Below, piece by piece: positions 1-7,135 of a DNA stretch of 64,000 nucleotides. The notes under the pieces were generated by a model that saw only the letters and a program-made list of their open reading frames with translations, searched no databases and was not told where the DNA came from. The translations under genes and the position numbers were made by a program. Source of the stretch: Siansivirga zeaxanthinifaciens CC-SAMT-1 (GTDB lineage: Bacteria > Bacteroidota > Bacteroidia > Flavobacteriales > Flavobacteriaceae); NCBI RefSeq assembly GCF_000941055.1, contig NZ_CP007202.1, positions 1,732,001-1,796,000 on the forward strand, given 5' to 3'. How positions within the stretch are numbered: the stretch's first letter is position 1; every line of letters starts with the position of its first letter.

Positions 1-724
1 TTCCTTTTTCTAAAGGCTTTAATCCCTTGGTACCTTCATCCATTCGTGAAATATTCTTTTGCATTCTGACAATCTCGTCCGCAACTTTTAAAGCTAAAGA
101 GTGATCTTCCTTTTCAGGTGTAGAGCTTGATGGAGTTGAACTTGATTCTGCTTGTTGTATTTTCAATTGGGACTCTAAAACTTCAACAAGCTTACTATCC
201 AATTTGATACTTTCTTCTTCAAGCGATTTCTTTGTGTTGTTTATTTGCGATTCAACATCGGTTTTACTCGAAGTAATTCTTTTCCCAAGAAGCCAAAAAA
301 TAACACCGCCAATTAGTAAAGTAGCTAGCGTACCAATTATCCAGTACAATCTGTTTTTATCTACATCACTATTTAAAGCGGAAATTTTGCTATCAGCAAT
401 ATCTCCGGTTTCCTGAATTTTCGTACCTAAGTCCTTAGAAATAGCAACAATATTATTTCCATTGGTGCTTACGATATTAGAAACACTATCAAGTTTTCCT
501 TTTAAGGACTGGTTTTCCTGATTGAGTTTAGAAATAGCATTACCTTTTTCAATCAATGAATTCCTTTGAACTTGGTACTTATCACTTAACTTTTCGATTT
601 CAATTGATTGTTCTTTTAATTGCTGTTTAAGAGATGTTACCTCTACGTTTATCAAGCTGTCACTTTGAGCCACGGCTACAAATGACGATAAACCTATAAT
701 TGTTCCTAGTATTACTTTTTTCAT
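1..724 (-). CDS. Membrane-anchored coiled-coil protein, C-terminus cut by window edge
   Basis: An open frame reads from an ATG at 724 to the window edge, about 241 codons without a stop. It opens with a signal-peptide-like segment (MKKVILGTIIGLSSFVAVAQ), followed by a Lys/Glu/Gln-rich coiled-coil region (about residues 25-110), one hydrophobic membrane segment (about 135-153, with LYWIIGTLATLLIGGVIFW), a second charged helix and a Ser/Pro linker. The last visible stretch, with ADEIVRMQKNISRMD, starts another helical domain. Its ATG overlaps the stop codon of the upstream gene (TAATG), so the two genes are probably translationally coupled. The function is not recognised. The visible C-terminal part vaguely resembles the start of a GrpE-like helical domain, but this is a weak impression. 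The real end lies outside the window. Confidence 0.8.
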   Translation of the reverse strand, partial: MKKVILGTIIGLSSFVAVAQSDSLINVEVTSLKQQLKEQSIEIEKLSDKYQVQRNSLIEKGNAISKLNQENQSLKGKLDSVSNIVSTNGNNIVAISKDLGTKIQETGDIADSKISALNSDVDKNRLYWIIGTLATLLIGGVIFWLLGKRITSSKTDVESQINNTKKSLEEESIKLDSKLVEVLESQLKIQQAESSSTPSSSTPEKEDHSLALKVADEIVRMQKNISRMDEGTKGLKPLEKG

Positions 725-2424
725 TATTTCTTTTTCTTAATAAGCTTTACAAATTGATCCAATGATCTACGGATAGCATTATTTATGCTCTGTTTATTTT
801 CAAGTTTTTCAACAAGTTTAGGTGAGTACTTATAGTAAAACTTAATGAACTGTTTTCCTAGATAGAACTTATCTAGAAACTCATCTCTAAATTTCCGTAA
901 TTCAAGAACCTGTGGATGGTCGTAGTCTCCATAAGCCATTGTTGCGATATAACAACCGCCACTTGAAGATGAACTACTGCTAGAAGAACTGTAACTAGAA
1001 CTTGAAGCAGACCTCATTTGCCTTCGCACAGTTTCTAATTGAGTATTCATGCCTTTAATAGTGGATTTGTTGTCATTGAACCTTCTTCTTGTTTCATAGT
1101 TCATATCTAACGCATCCAACATGTTTATTACTTCAACTGCATCAGAAACAACCCCAGGAAGGAGTAGAAGTTTCGAGCGGTTATATTCTAATCCACTTTG
1201 AGCTTCATTTACAACTTCTATCAACATACCTAGTGCATTTCCGACAACTGCACTGCTAATCCCTAAATAGAGTTCATCATCGGAGCCAAGAACACCCCTA
1301 ATTGACTGCAATTTGTATTTACATCCACTAACCAATGATTTAGCATTACTTATAGTGTCTGATTGGTTTTGGAAATTACTTAGCTTATTTGTAATGTATT
1401 CAAGGTCTTCTTTTATAGGAGCAGATTGAGCCCATTCTTCCATGCCTTCGATATTCTCTCTAATTCTATCCTTTGTTTGAGAGCCAATTGCTATCGAATC
1501 AGCATATTTAAGAAGCTTCAATCCTTCATTACTTGGATCTTTTGAATCCTTCCATGCCTGAAAATAATCAATACCACATTGCATAATTTCTTTAGCAAGG
1601 TTATCTGCAATCATTTTGAATTTCAGATCACTTGCTCCCAACATGGATTTTATAGAAGCTAAGTCTTCCTTACTATCAACAAATAACTTTAAACCAAAAT
1701 CATAAGCTTTGAATTTGTCTTGTTTTCTTCTGCTTTTGGCACTTTCTATTCGAGCTTCTAAGTTGTGAATAGGCTTTTCAGTAAACTTCTTAGAGATGTA
1801 CTTTTTCGTTTCTGAATTACATCCACTGAAAAGCTTAGCTGTACTGGCTAAAGTATATTTCCCATTAAGTTGCGATAAAAGTGTATCGACCAGTTTTTCT
1901 GCTTGTTTCTTGTTGTCAATAGAATAGGTTTGATCTGCTACGGAATGAACAAAATCGGCAAAACTATCTGAATCAAGTAGTTTAAACTTTAAAGAAATTC
2001 CATCAGCAATTTCTGACTGATTGGAACCCAAAAGCTTTAATGTTCCTATGTTATTAAAGCATGAGAAGTTCTTAGCGGTTATTTCTTTACCATTTGTTAC
2101 TTTCTCCCATATTTCTAGAGCTTTTTCTTTGTCACCATTAATCAAATAGTTCAAAGCTGTCTCATCAAAAGGGTTAGATTTAATAAACCAAAACAGAGAA
2201 TTTGAAACTTTATCTCCGTTTTGCTCTATGTTTGAAAACGCTTTATTTACATTTTCCTCTGAACGACTTACCGGATTTAAAAAATTAAAATCTAACTCTG
2301 AATCTGCTTCTCTGCCAATCTTCGCAAACTTCTTAATCTTACTTTGCTGTCTTTGGAGTTCTCTTTCAGTAGCATTGGATAAGATGCCTGCAATTCTATA
2401 TGGATTTTCATGTATAAGCTTCAT
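724..2424 (-). CDS. CFI-box C-terminal domain protein, possibly with a J-like N-terminus
   Basis: A 566-residue soluble protein. Three parts are visible. The N-terminus (MKLIHENPYRIAGI, about residues 1-45) has the NPYR-x-x-GI pattern and basic helix of divergent J-like domains. The centre is a long all-helical region (about 45-465) of TPR-like character. A nearly pure serine tract (about 471-487) then leads to a CFI-box module starting at GGCYIATMAYGD (about 489-566), with the usual HPQVLELRKFRD continuation. CFI-box tails occur at the C-termini of many unrelated bacterial proteins and their role is not established. The gene is first in an operon with the membrane coiled-coil protein at 1-724. 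The J-like assignment is inference; the CFI-box is clear by eye. Confidence 0.85.
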   Translation of the reverse strand: MKLIHENPYRIAGILSNATERELQRQQSKIKKFAKIGREADSELDFNFLNPVSRSEENVNKAFSNIEQNGDKVSNSLFWFIKSNPFDETALNYLINGDKEKALEIWEKVTNGKEITAKNFSCFNNIGTLKLLGSNQSEIADGISLKFKLLDSDSFADFVHSVADQTYSIDNKKQAEKLVDTLLSQLNGKYTLASTAKLFSGCNSETKKYISKKFTEKPIHNLEARIESAKSRRKQDKFKAYDFGLKLFVDSKEDLASIKSMLGASDLKFKMIADNLAKEIMQCGIDYFQAWKDSKDPSNEGLKLLKYADSIAIGSQTKDRIRENIEGMEEWAQSAPIKEDLEYITNKLSNFQNQSDTISNAKSLVSGCKYKLQSIRGVLGSDDELYLGISSAVVGNALGMLIEVVNEAQSGLEYNRSKLLLLPGVVSDAVEVINMLDALDMNYETRRRFNDNKSTIKGMNTQLETVRRQMRSASSSSYSSSSSSSSSSGGCYIATMAYGDYDHPQVLELRKFRDEFLDKFYLGKQFIKFYYKYSPKLVEKLENKQSINNAIRRSLDQFVKLIKKKK

Positions 2425-2572
2425 AAGTGCATTCCAATTTATATCCTCGGTAAAGCAAAACTAAAGTTAGACTTAACCTTTTCGTGGTTTTAAATTTTAA
2501 AACCCAATTTTAGCACTTTTTTTCCAAATAATTGCAATTTTGCTTACACAAATTTTACAATTAAACAAAATG

Positions 2573-2600
2573 TCGGGAGAAATATTTTTATCTCCCCCGA
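2573..2600 (-). terminator. Hairpin 3' of a small gene remnant
   Basis: GGGAGA (2575-2580) pairs with TCTCCC (2591-2596), extended by TCG/CGA with one bulged base. On the minus strand the hairpin is followed by a weak U-rich run. It sits just beyond the stop codon of the remnant reading frame at 2609-2695. Confidence 0.35.
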
Positions 2601-2608
2601 ATTTGCTG

Positions 2609-2695
2609 TTAAGCTGCTTTTAAATACTCCGCTAAGTCCATCATTTTCTTCATATCTTCCTCAAAAAGGTTCGACATTTGTTCTGTCGAGTTCAC
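2609..2695 (-). pseudogene. Short ORF or 3' remnant of a lost gene
   Basis: A 28-codon frame starting at GTG (2695), or 22 codons from ATG at 2676, ends at TAA 2609-2611. Its product has MSNLFEEDMKKMMDLAEYLK near the end, an amphipathic helix that looks like a protein C-terminus rather than a complete protein. A TAG stop and a terminator hairpin (2698-2733) lie immediately upstream in frame, so any 5' part is missing. The rest of the 2425-2775 gap holds AT-rich sequence, two hairpins and no other gene that I can support. Family unknown. Confidence 0.35.
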
Positions 2696-2697
2696 GA

Positions 2698-2733
2698 AAA
2701 AAAAGACAAGCTAAAAATAGCTTGTCTTTTTTT
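2698..2733. terminator. Bidirectional hairpin terminator
   Basis: A near-perfect stem, AAAGACAAGCTA / TAGCTTGTCTTT, with an AAAA loop is flanked by an A-run on one side and a T-run on the other, so it can terminate on either strand. It separates the accessory minus-strand block from the plus-strand genes that follow. Confidence 0.7.
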
Positions 2734-2775
2734 ATTAGTATTGCATATCTTTATAAATAAATAAAGCGATTGCCT

Positions 2776-3627
2776 ATGATAAAAGTATTATTAATTGAGG
2801 ATTCGAGTTTGGTAAACTCTATAATACTTTTACTATTTCTAGGGTTTTTAGTTGGCTTAATTTTATATTATTTATTTAGAATGATTGAGGTTACTTATGT
2901 TTTAAAACATAGAAAACCTTTATATAATCACGTTTATTTATTCCTGAAAAAAATTGATACTAATAAAAAATCAATTTTAAGAAACCAGTTTTCGTTTTAT
3001 AATAAGCTCTCAGACAAAGAAAAGCGGTTTTTCGAACACCGATTAGTATGCTTTATAGAAGATAAAGATTTTATAGGCAGAGAAGGGGTTATAATTAACG
3101 ATGAGGTTAAAGTTTTAATATCGGCCACGGCTGTGATGCTTACTTTTGGTTTTCGCGATTTTTATATTGGGTTAATCTCGAAAATTGTAGTGTATCCAAC
3201 CAAATTTTATTCTAATACAAACGAGGCCTATCATAAAGGCGAATTTAATCCAAGATTAGAAACTCTGGTGGTGTCTTGGAAAGATTTTAAAGAGGGATAT
3301 TCCATAGACTACGATAATATTAATCTAGGGATACATGAAATTACCCACGCTATTCATTTTAATAGTATAAAAGAGCGTGATATTAGTTCTACTATTTTTA
3401 GCGATTCATTTAAAGAGTTGTCCGATATGCTAACTCAAGATGAAACTTTAAGAACTAATTTACTAACTTCAAATTATTTTAGAAGATACGCCTTTAGTAA
3501 TCAATTTGAATTTTTAGCAGTAATTATAGAAAATTTCATTGAAACTCCTAAAGATTTTAAAAATCACTTTCCTCAAATTTACTTCAAGGTAAAACAGATG
3601 CTTAATTTTAATGTTGCTGATTATTAG
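2776..3627 (+). CDS. MtfA/M90-like zinc peptidase with N-terminal membrane segment
   Basis: A protein of 283 residues from the ATG at 2776; a TTG two codons earlier is possible but less likely. A hydrophobic segment (about residues 12-34) anchors it to the membrane. The C-terminal two thirds match the MtfA (glucose-regulated metallopeptidase, M90) layout. The metal-binding HEITH motif lies near residue 187, within GIHEITHAIHF, and is followed by the helical region ending in the FEFLAVIIENFIE stretch, where family members carry the further acidic ligand. E. coli MtfA binds the regulator Mlc and cleaves peptides; that role is not implied here because Bacteroidota lack Mlc. Transcription probably starts downstream of the 2698-2733 hairpin. 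No operon partner is evident. Confidence 0.85.
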   Translation: MIKVLLIEDSSLVNSIILLLFLGFLVGLILYYLFRMIEVTYVLKHRKPLYNHVYLFLKKIDTNKKSILRNQFSFYNKLSDKEKRFFEHRLVCFIEDKDFIGREGVIINDEVKVLISATAVMLTFGFRDFYIGLISKIVVYPTKFYSNTNEAYHKGEFNPRLETLVVSWKDFKEGYSIDYDNINLGIHEITHAIHFNSIKERDISSTIFSDSFKELSDMLTQDETLRTNLLTSNYFRRYAFSNQFEFLAVIIENFIETPKDFKNHFPQIYFKVKQMLNFNVADY

Positions 3628-3634
3628 TTAGATA

Positions 3635-3650
3635 CATGATATTTATCATG
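3635..3650. promoter_or_regulatory. Palindromic operator upstream of first CBS gene
   Basis: CATGATATTTATCATG is a perfect 7-2-7 inverted repeat. Its centre lies 33 bp before the centre of a -7-like TACCTTAG (3672-3679), the usual position of a class II Crp/Fnr-type activator site. A near copy with the same layout precedes the second CBS gene. Confidence 0.6.
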
Positions 3651-3705
3651 CTTTTCTACCCGTGTATTTTATACCTTAGAAAATAAGATTTAATACACTA
3701 AGGTC

Positions 3706-4125
3706 ATGATAAGAAAATCTCCTGTTTCAATGATAATGACAGAGCATGTTATTACATTAGAAGAAAATGATAGATTAGAAAAAGCAGAAATGCTTTTTAA
3801 AAAACATCATATAAGACATATTCCTGTTGTAAGATCTGGTGTGGTCTTGGGCATGTTAAGTTACACAGATTTATTAAGACTCAGTTTTGCAGATTGTAGT
3901 GACGATTTAAACGCCCATGCCGATGCTTTAATCTATAAAATGTTTACCATTAAACAGGTCATGAAAAAAGACATTGAAACGATTTCATCTTCCCATTCCA
4001 TAAAAGATGTTGCTGAGATTTTATCTACCAAAGAATTTCATGCACTTCCTGTAGTTAATAATAATAGACTGGTGGGCATTGTAACAACAACCGATTTAAT
4101 TAAATATCTTTTAAAACAATTTTAA
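3706..4125 (+). CDS. Tandem CBS-domain protein (paralogue 1)
   Basis: A 139-residue soluble protein made of two CBS domains (about residues 6-60 and 78-139) and nothing else. CBS pairs form a Bateman module that binds adenosyl nucleotides. The repeated signatures are visible as IRHIPVVRSGVVLGMLSYTDLLRL in the first domain and FHALPVVNNNRLVGIVTTTDLIKYL in the second. The protein is roughly 55-60% identical by eye to the next gene, so the pair arose by tandem duplication. Stand-alone CBS pairs in Bacteroidota are often stress or low-oxygen induced, and the palindrome upstream fits regulation by a Crp/Fnr-family factor, though no regulator gene is in the window. The ATG at 3706 is the first in frame. 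Confidence 0.9.
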   Translation: MIRKSPVSMIMTEHVITLEENDRLEKAEMLFKKHHIRHIPVVRSGVVLGMLSYTDLLRLSFADCSDDLNAHADALIYKMFTIKQVMKKDIETISSSHSIKDVAEILSTKEFHALPVVNNNRLVGIVTTTDLIKYLLKQF

Positions 4126-4150
4126 AAAAACAACTAAAAAATTTGATTAC

Positions 4151-4164
4151 ATGACATTTGTCAT
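4151..4164. promoter_or_regulatory. Palindromic operator upstream of second CBS gene
   Basis: ATGACATTTGTCAT is a perfect 6-2-6 inverted repeat, matching the upstream copy except for a paired change (GATA/TATC to GACA/TGTC) that keeps the dyad. It lies 32 bp before the centre of the -7 element TAATTTTG (4186-4193). Confidence 0.6.
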
Positions 4165-4185
4165 ATGCTTAAACACCGTGTTTTT

Positions 4186-4193
4186 TAATTTTG
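4186..4193 (+). promoter_or_regulatory. -7 promoter element of second CBS gene
   Basis: TAATTTTG matches the Bacteroidota TAnnTTTG consensus, 23 bp upstream of the ATG. No TTG -33 box is visible at the right spacing, which fits dependence on an activator bound at the palindrome. Confidence 0.55.
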
Positions 4194-4216
4194 AATAATA
4201 ATAAAAACTTAATATC

Positions 4217-4633
4217 ATGAGAGAACATACTTTAGTTTCAGAAATAATGAGCAAAAATGTTATCGCACTTAAACGCGGAGACGAACTAGAACGTGCCGAA
4301 ATGCTTTTTAATAAGTTTAAAATTAAACATATTCCTGTAGTAAGTTCAGATGTTGTAATTGGTATGGTAAGTTATTCAGATTTGCTTAAAATAAGTACTG
4401 CCGAAGTTACTGCCGATGAGCATGATGTTAATATGGTAGTTTATAACACGTTTACTATTGAACAGGTTATGACTAAAAACGTAACAACCATTAAACATGA
4501 CGCATTGGTTATAGATGCAGCAAGGATACTTGCTGAAAAAGGATTTCATGCATTACCTGTAACGCGCGATGGTATTCTAGATGGAATTGTAACCACCCGC
4601 GACTTACTTAAATATTTTGTGAGAATTTATTAA
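4217..4633 (+). CDS. Tandem CBS-domain protein (paralogue 2)
   Basis: A 138-residue protein with two CBS domains and no effector domain, paralogous to the gene just upstream. Conserved elements are IKHIPVVSSDVVIGMVSYSD in domain 1 and FHALPVTRDGILDGIVTTRD in domain 2. The conserved Asp at the end of each (YSD, TRD) is typical of the ribose-binding position in nucleotide-binding CBS domains. It has its own promoter and palindrome, so it is not simply co-transcribed with paralogue 1. Its stop codon overlaps the stop of the convergent rpe gene by four bases, leaving no room for a terminator between them. Confidence 0.9.
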   Translation: MREHTLVSEIMSKNVIALKRGDELERAEMLFNKFKIKHIPVVSSDVVIGMVSYSDLLKISTAEVTADEHDVNMVVYNTFTIEQVMTKNVTTIKHDALVIDAARILAEKGFHALPVTRDGILDGIVTTRDLLKYFVRIY

Positions 4634-5292
4634 GGATTTACGATAGATTTTAAATCTTCAATAGTTTTTAATTGACTTGTACTTTTAAAAACAAAGCTTC
4701 CAGCAACAAGAACATCGGCTCCTGCATCAACAAGCGCTTTTGCATTTGCGTTGGTAACACCACCATCAATTTCAATTATTGTTGAAGCGCCTTTACGAAC
4801 AATCATATCTTTAAGTTGCTTAACTTTCGAGTAGGTATTTTCAATAAAACTTTGTCCGCCAAATCCTGGATTTACACTCATTATAAGAACTAAATCCAAA
4901 TCATTTATAACATCTTCTAAAAGATTTACGTTGGTATGTGGGTTGAGTGCAACACCGGCTTTCATGCCTTCCGATTTTATGGCTTGTATGGTTCGGTGTA
5001 AATGGGTACAAGCTTCGTAGTGTACGGTTAAAATTTCGCTTCCTAAATTGGCAAATGTTTTAATGTATCTATCTGGGTCAACAATCATTAAATGAACATC
5101 CAATGGTTTTTTTGTGTGTTTTGCCATTGCTTCTAGAACAGGCATTCCAAAGGAAATATTAGGAACAAAAACACCATCCATTATATCAATATGAAACCAA
5201 TCGGCATCACTTTTATTAACCATTTCTATATCTCTTTGTAGGTTAGCAAAGTCTGAAGCTAATAATGATGGAGCGATAAGTTTTGTACTCAT
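4630..5292 (-). CDS. rpe: Ribulose-phosphate 3-epimerase
   Basis: This enzyme interconverts ribulose 5-phosphate and xylulose 5-phosphate in the non-oxidative pentose phosphate pathway. The protein is a 220-residue TIM barrel. Visible family landmarks are IAPSLLASDFANL at the N-terminus, WFHIDIMDGVFVPNISFG (metal-binding His and catalytic Asp), PLDVHLMI, the loop MSVNPGFGGQSF, and EIDGGV, which holds the second catalytic Asp. I chose the ATG at 5292, starting MSTKLIAPS, instead of a longer frame to 5346, because family members begin a few residues before the first strand and the extra 18 residues look non-coding. Confidence 0.95.
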   Translation of the reverse strand: MSTKLIAPSLLASDFANLQRDIEMVNKSDADWFHIDIMDGVFVPNISFGMPVLEAMAKHTKKPLDVHLMIVDPDRYIKTFANLGSEILTVHYEACTHLHRTIQAIKSEGMKAGVALNPHTNVNLLEDVINDLDLVLIMSVNPGFGGQSFIENTYSKVKQLKDMIVRKGASTIIEIDGGVTNANAKALVDAGADVLVAGSFVFKSTSQLKTIEDLKSIVNP

Positions 5293-5379
5293 TTTTGGTG
5301 TTTTTTGTAAAGTTTGTGCAAATATACTAAAGTCTTTTAGATGCACACTTTATATTTGGTGCTAAAGCTATTATAAAAA

Positions 5380-5413
5380 TAAACCCTCGGTAATCAGCCG
5401 AGGGTTCTTTCAT
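5380..5413 (-). terminator. Terminator downstream of rpoD
   Basis: AACCCTCGG (5382-5390) pairs with CCGAGGGTT (5398-5406) around a 7-base loop. On the minus strand the stem is followed by TTTATTTTTATAA. It lies about 75 bases after the rpoD stop codon. Confidence 0.8.
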
Positions 5414-5481
5414 CAATCAAAAAACGAACAGTTATGTGAAACTGTTTGTTACTTTAATTTAGTCGTAATTTATAGTAATTA

Positions 5482-6345
5482 CTAACCTAAATATGTTTTT
5501 AATATTTTACTTCTTGAAGTATGTTTTAATCTTCTAATCGCTTTTTCTTTAATTTGGCGAACACGCTCACGTGTTAAATCGAATGTTTCACCAATTTCTT
5601 CTAATGTCATTGGGTGCTGATTTCCTAAACCAAAATACAAACGAATAACATCGGCCTCACGAGGGGTTAATGTTTCTAAAGCACGCTCAATTTCTGTGCG
5701 TAACGATTCGTGTAATAATTCTCTATCTGGGTTTGGAGATTCACCACTGTTTAATACGTCGTATAAGTTAGAATCTTCACCTTCAACTAAAGGCGCATCC
5801 ATACTTACGTGACGACCAGAATTTTTCATAGACTCTTTAACATCGTTAATAGTCATGTCTAATTCTTTTGCAATTTCTTCAGCACTTGGCGGACGCTCAT
5901 GACTTTGTTCAAGGAAAGCAAAAGTTTTATTGATTTTGTTTATAGAACCAATTTTATTAAGCGGTAAACGCACAATACGAGATTGCTCTGCTAATGCTTG
6001 AAGTATCGATTGACGAATCCACCAAACAGCGTATGATATAAATTTAAAACCACGTGTTTCATCAAAACGTTGTGCCGCTTTAATTAAACCTAAATTACCT
6101 TCGTTAATTAAATCTGGTAAGGTTAACCCTTGGTTTTGGTATTGCTTAGCTACCGACACAACAAAACGTAAATTAGCTTTCGTTAATTTTTCTAAAGCCA
6201 CTTGATCTCCGGCTTTAATACGCTGTGCTAATTCTACTTCTTCGTCTGCGGTAATTAAGTCAACTTTTCCTATTTCTTGAAGATATTTGTCTAACGAAGC
6301 GGTTTCTCTATTGGTTACCTGCTTCGTAATTTTAAGTTGTCTCAT
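5482..6345 (-). CDS. rpoD: Primary sigma factor (RpoD/SigA family)
   Basis: The housekeeping sigma factor, 287 residues, which directs RNA polymerase to TAnnTTTG promoters in Bacteroidota. Region 1.1 is absent, as is normal for this phylum. Region 1.2 starts at about residue 15 ([16 protein letters not shown]). Region 2 includes [20 protein letters not shown] and the promoter-melting part with [15 protein letters not shown] (about 100-115). Region 3 follows. Region 4 at the C-terminus carries the helix-turn-helix [20 protein letters not shown] (about 250-270). The gene has a clear AGGAGA-type ribosome binding site about 9 bases before the ATG, which is uncommon in this window. A 6-bp inverted repeat lies in the leader at 6389-6408. 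Confidence 0.97.
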   Translation of the reverse strand: MRQLKITKQVTNRETASLDKYLQEIGKVDLITADEEVELAQRIKAGDQVALEKLTKANLRFVVSVAKQYQNQGLTLPDLINEGNLGLIKAAQRFDETRGFKFISYAVWWIRQSILQALAEQSRIVRLPLNKIGSINKINKTFAFLEQSHERPPSAEEIAKELDMTINDVKESMKNSGRHVSMDAPLVEGEDSNLYDVLNSGESPNPDRELLHESLRTEIERALETLTPREADVIRLYFGLGNQHPMTLEEIGETFDLTRERVRQIKEKAIRRLKHTSRSKILKTYLG

Positions 6346-6510
6346 CTGGTATTCTCCTGTAAATTTAAAATGAATAATGGTATTCAGTAGTTATACGTAA
6401 GCATAACTGTTTTTGTTACAAAAAAATGTTTTTATTTTCTTGTATTTTTTTTTTTCGACACTAACAAAGGTTAAAAGTCACTTAAAACAAATAAAACCAT
6501 TTAGGGATTA

Positions 6511-6885
6511 TTAAATTTTAATAAGGTGTTTTTGTGTAAGATTTACGGCGTCTAACATGTCTTGAGTATATTTATAATGACCACGAACGGTAATAACTTT
6601 AAATCGGGACGCATTAATTTTACTCAATGTATTTAAAAAAAGCCATTTAGATTTTAAAAGTCTGGGTTTTGTAGATTTTAAGCTAATATCAAAATAATAT
6701 TTCCTACCTTCTTTAGTTGCCACAACATCGGGTGTAATAGAAATATCGCTACCAGATTTTGTATATGATTTAGGTGTTTCATAACCATCTAAATCTGCTT
6801 TAATATTTTCAAAACCACGGTTTTCTAAATAGGTAATGGAGTTCTCTAAAATGTCTGAATGTTTTTCTTTATCTGCGTATATCAT
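6511..6885 (-). CDS. Small conserved protein, PD-(D/E)XK nuclease-like fold suspected
   Basis: A 124-residue soluble protein of unknown function. The layout is helix, GFENIKAD strand, ITPDVVATKEG, then RKYYFDISLKST and a helix. The TPD...YYFDISLK spacing resembles the PD-(D/E)XK nuclease core (Asp before one strand, acidic residue and Lys on the next), as in YraN-like and restriction-like proteins. The match is by eye only. The gene stands alone between rpoD and pnp, on the same strand. A gene of nearly equal size and similar pattern but without the acidic residue occurs at 41192-41569. Confidence 0.75.
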   Translation of the reverse strand: MIYADKEKHSDILENSITYLENRGFENIKADLDGYETPKSYTKSGSDISITPDVVATKEGRKYYFDISLKSTKPRLLKSKWLFLNTLSKINASRFKVITVRGHYKYTQDMLDAVNLTQKHLIKI

Positions 6886-7072
6886 AACTCATAATATAAT
6901 GAAAATGAGCTAAAAAGCAAATTTTTAACAGGTTTTAACGTTTTGTATGAGTTAATGTTTTCGAGATATTATTCGAGTTTACAATAATGATTCTTTTTTT
7001 TATTCAATTAATGAAAAATTAGAATAGATTATTATTGTGTTGTTTAACTTGAAATTTACCAACGAATGTGTA

Positions 7073-7110
7073 ATAAATAAAAAAACCTCGTAAATATGAT
7101 TACGAGGTTT
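7073..7110 (-). terminator. Terminator downstream of pnp
   Basis: An 11-bp perfect stem, AAACCTCGTAA / TTACGAGGTTT (7083-7093 and 7100-7110), is followed on the minus strand by a T-rich run. It is 26 bases past the pnp stop. The rest of the 6886-7135 gap shows nothing else. Confidence 0.8.
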
Positions 7111-7135
7111 AGTTTTATAAAGTTTAAAAAAGAAA

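Noticed and set aside
950-1020. Short-unit repeat suggestive of a CRISPR or VNTR
   Set aside because: It is the mixed-codon serine tract of the CFI-box protein; spacing and length do not fit a CRISPR array, and no array was seen anywhere.
6389-6408. Inverted repeat in the rpoD leader as a riboswitch or terminator
   Set aside because: Only a 6-bp AGTTAT/ATAACT stem with an 8-base loop and no T-run or conserved core; noted but too weak to call.
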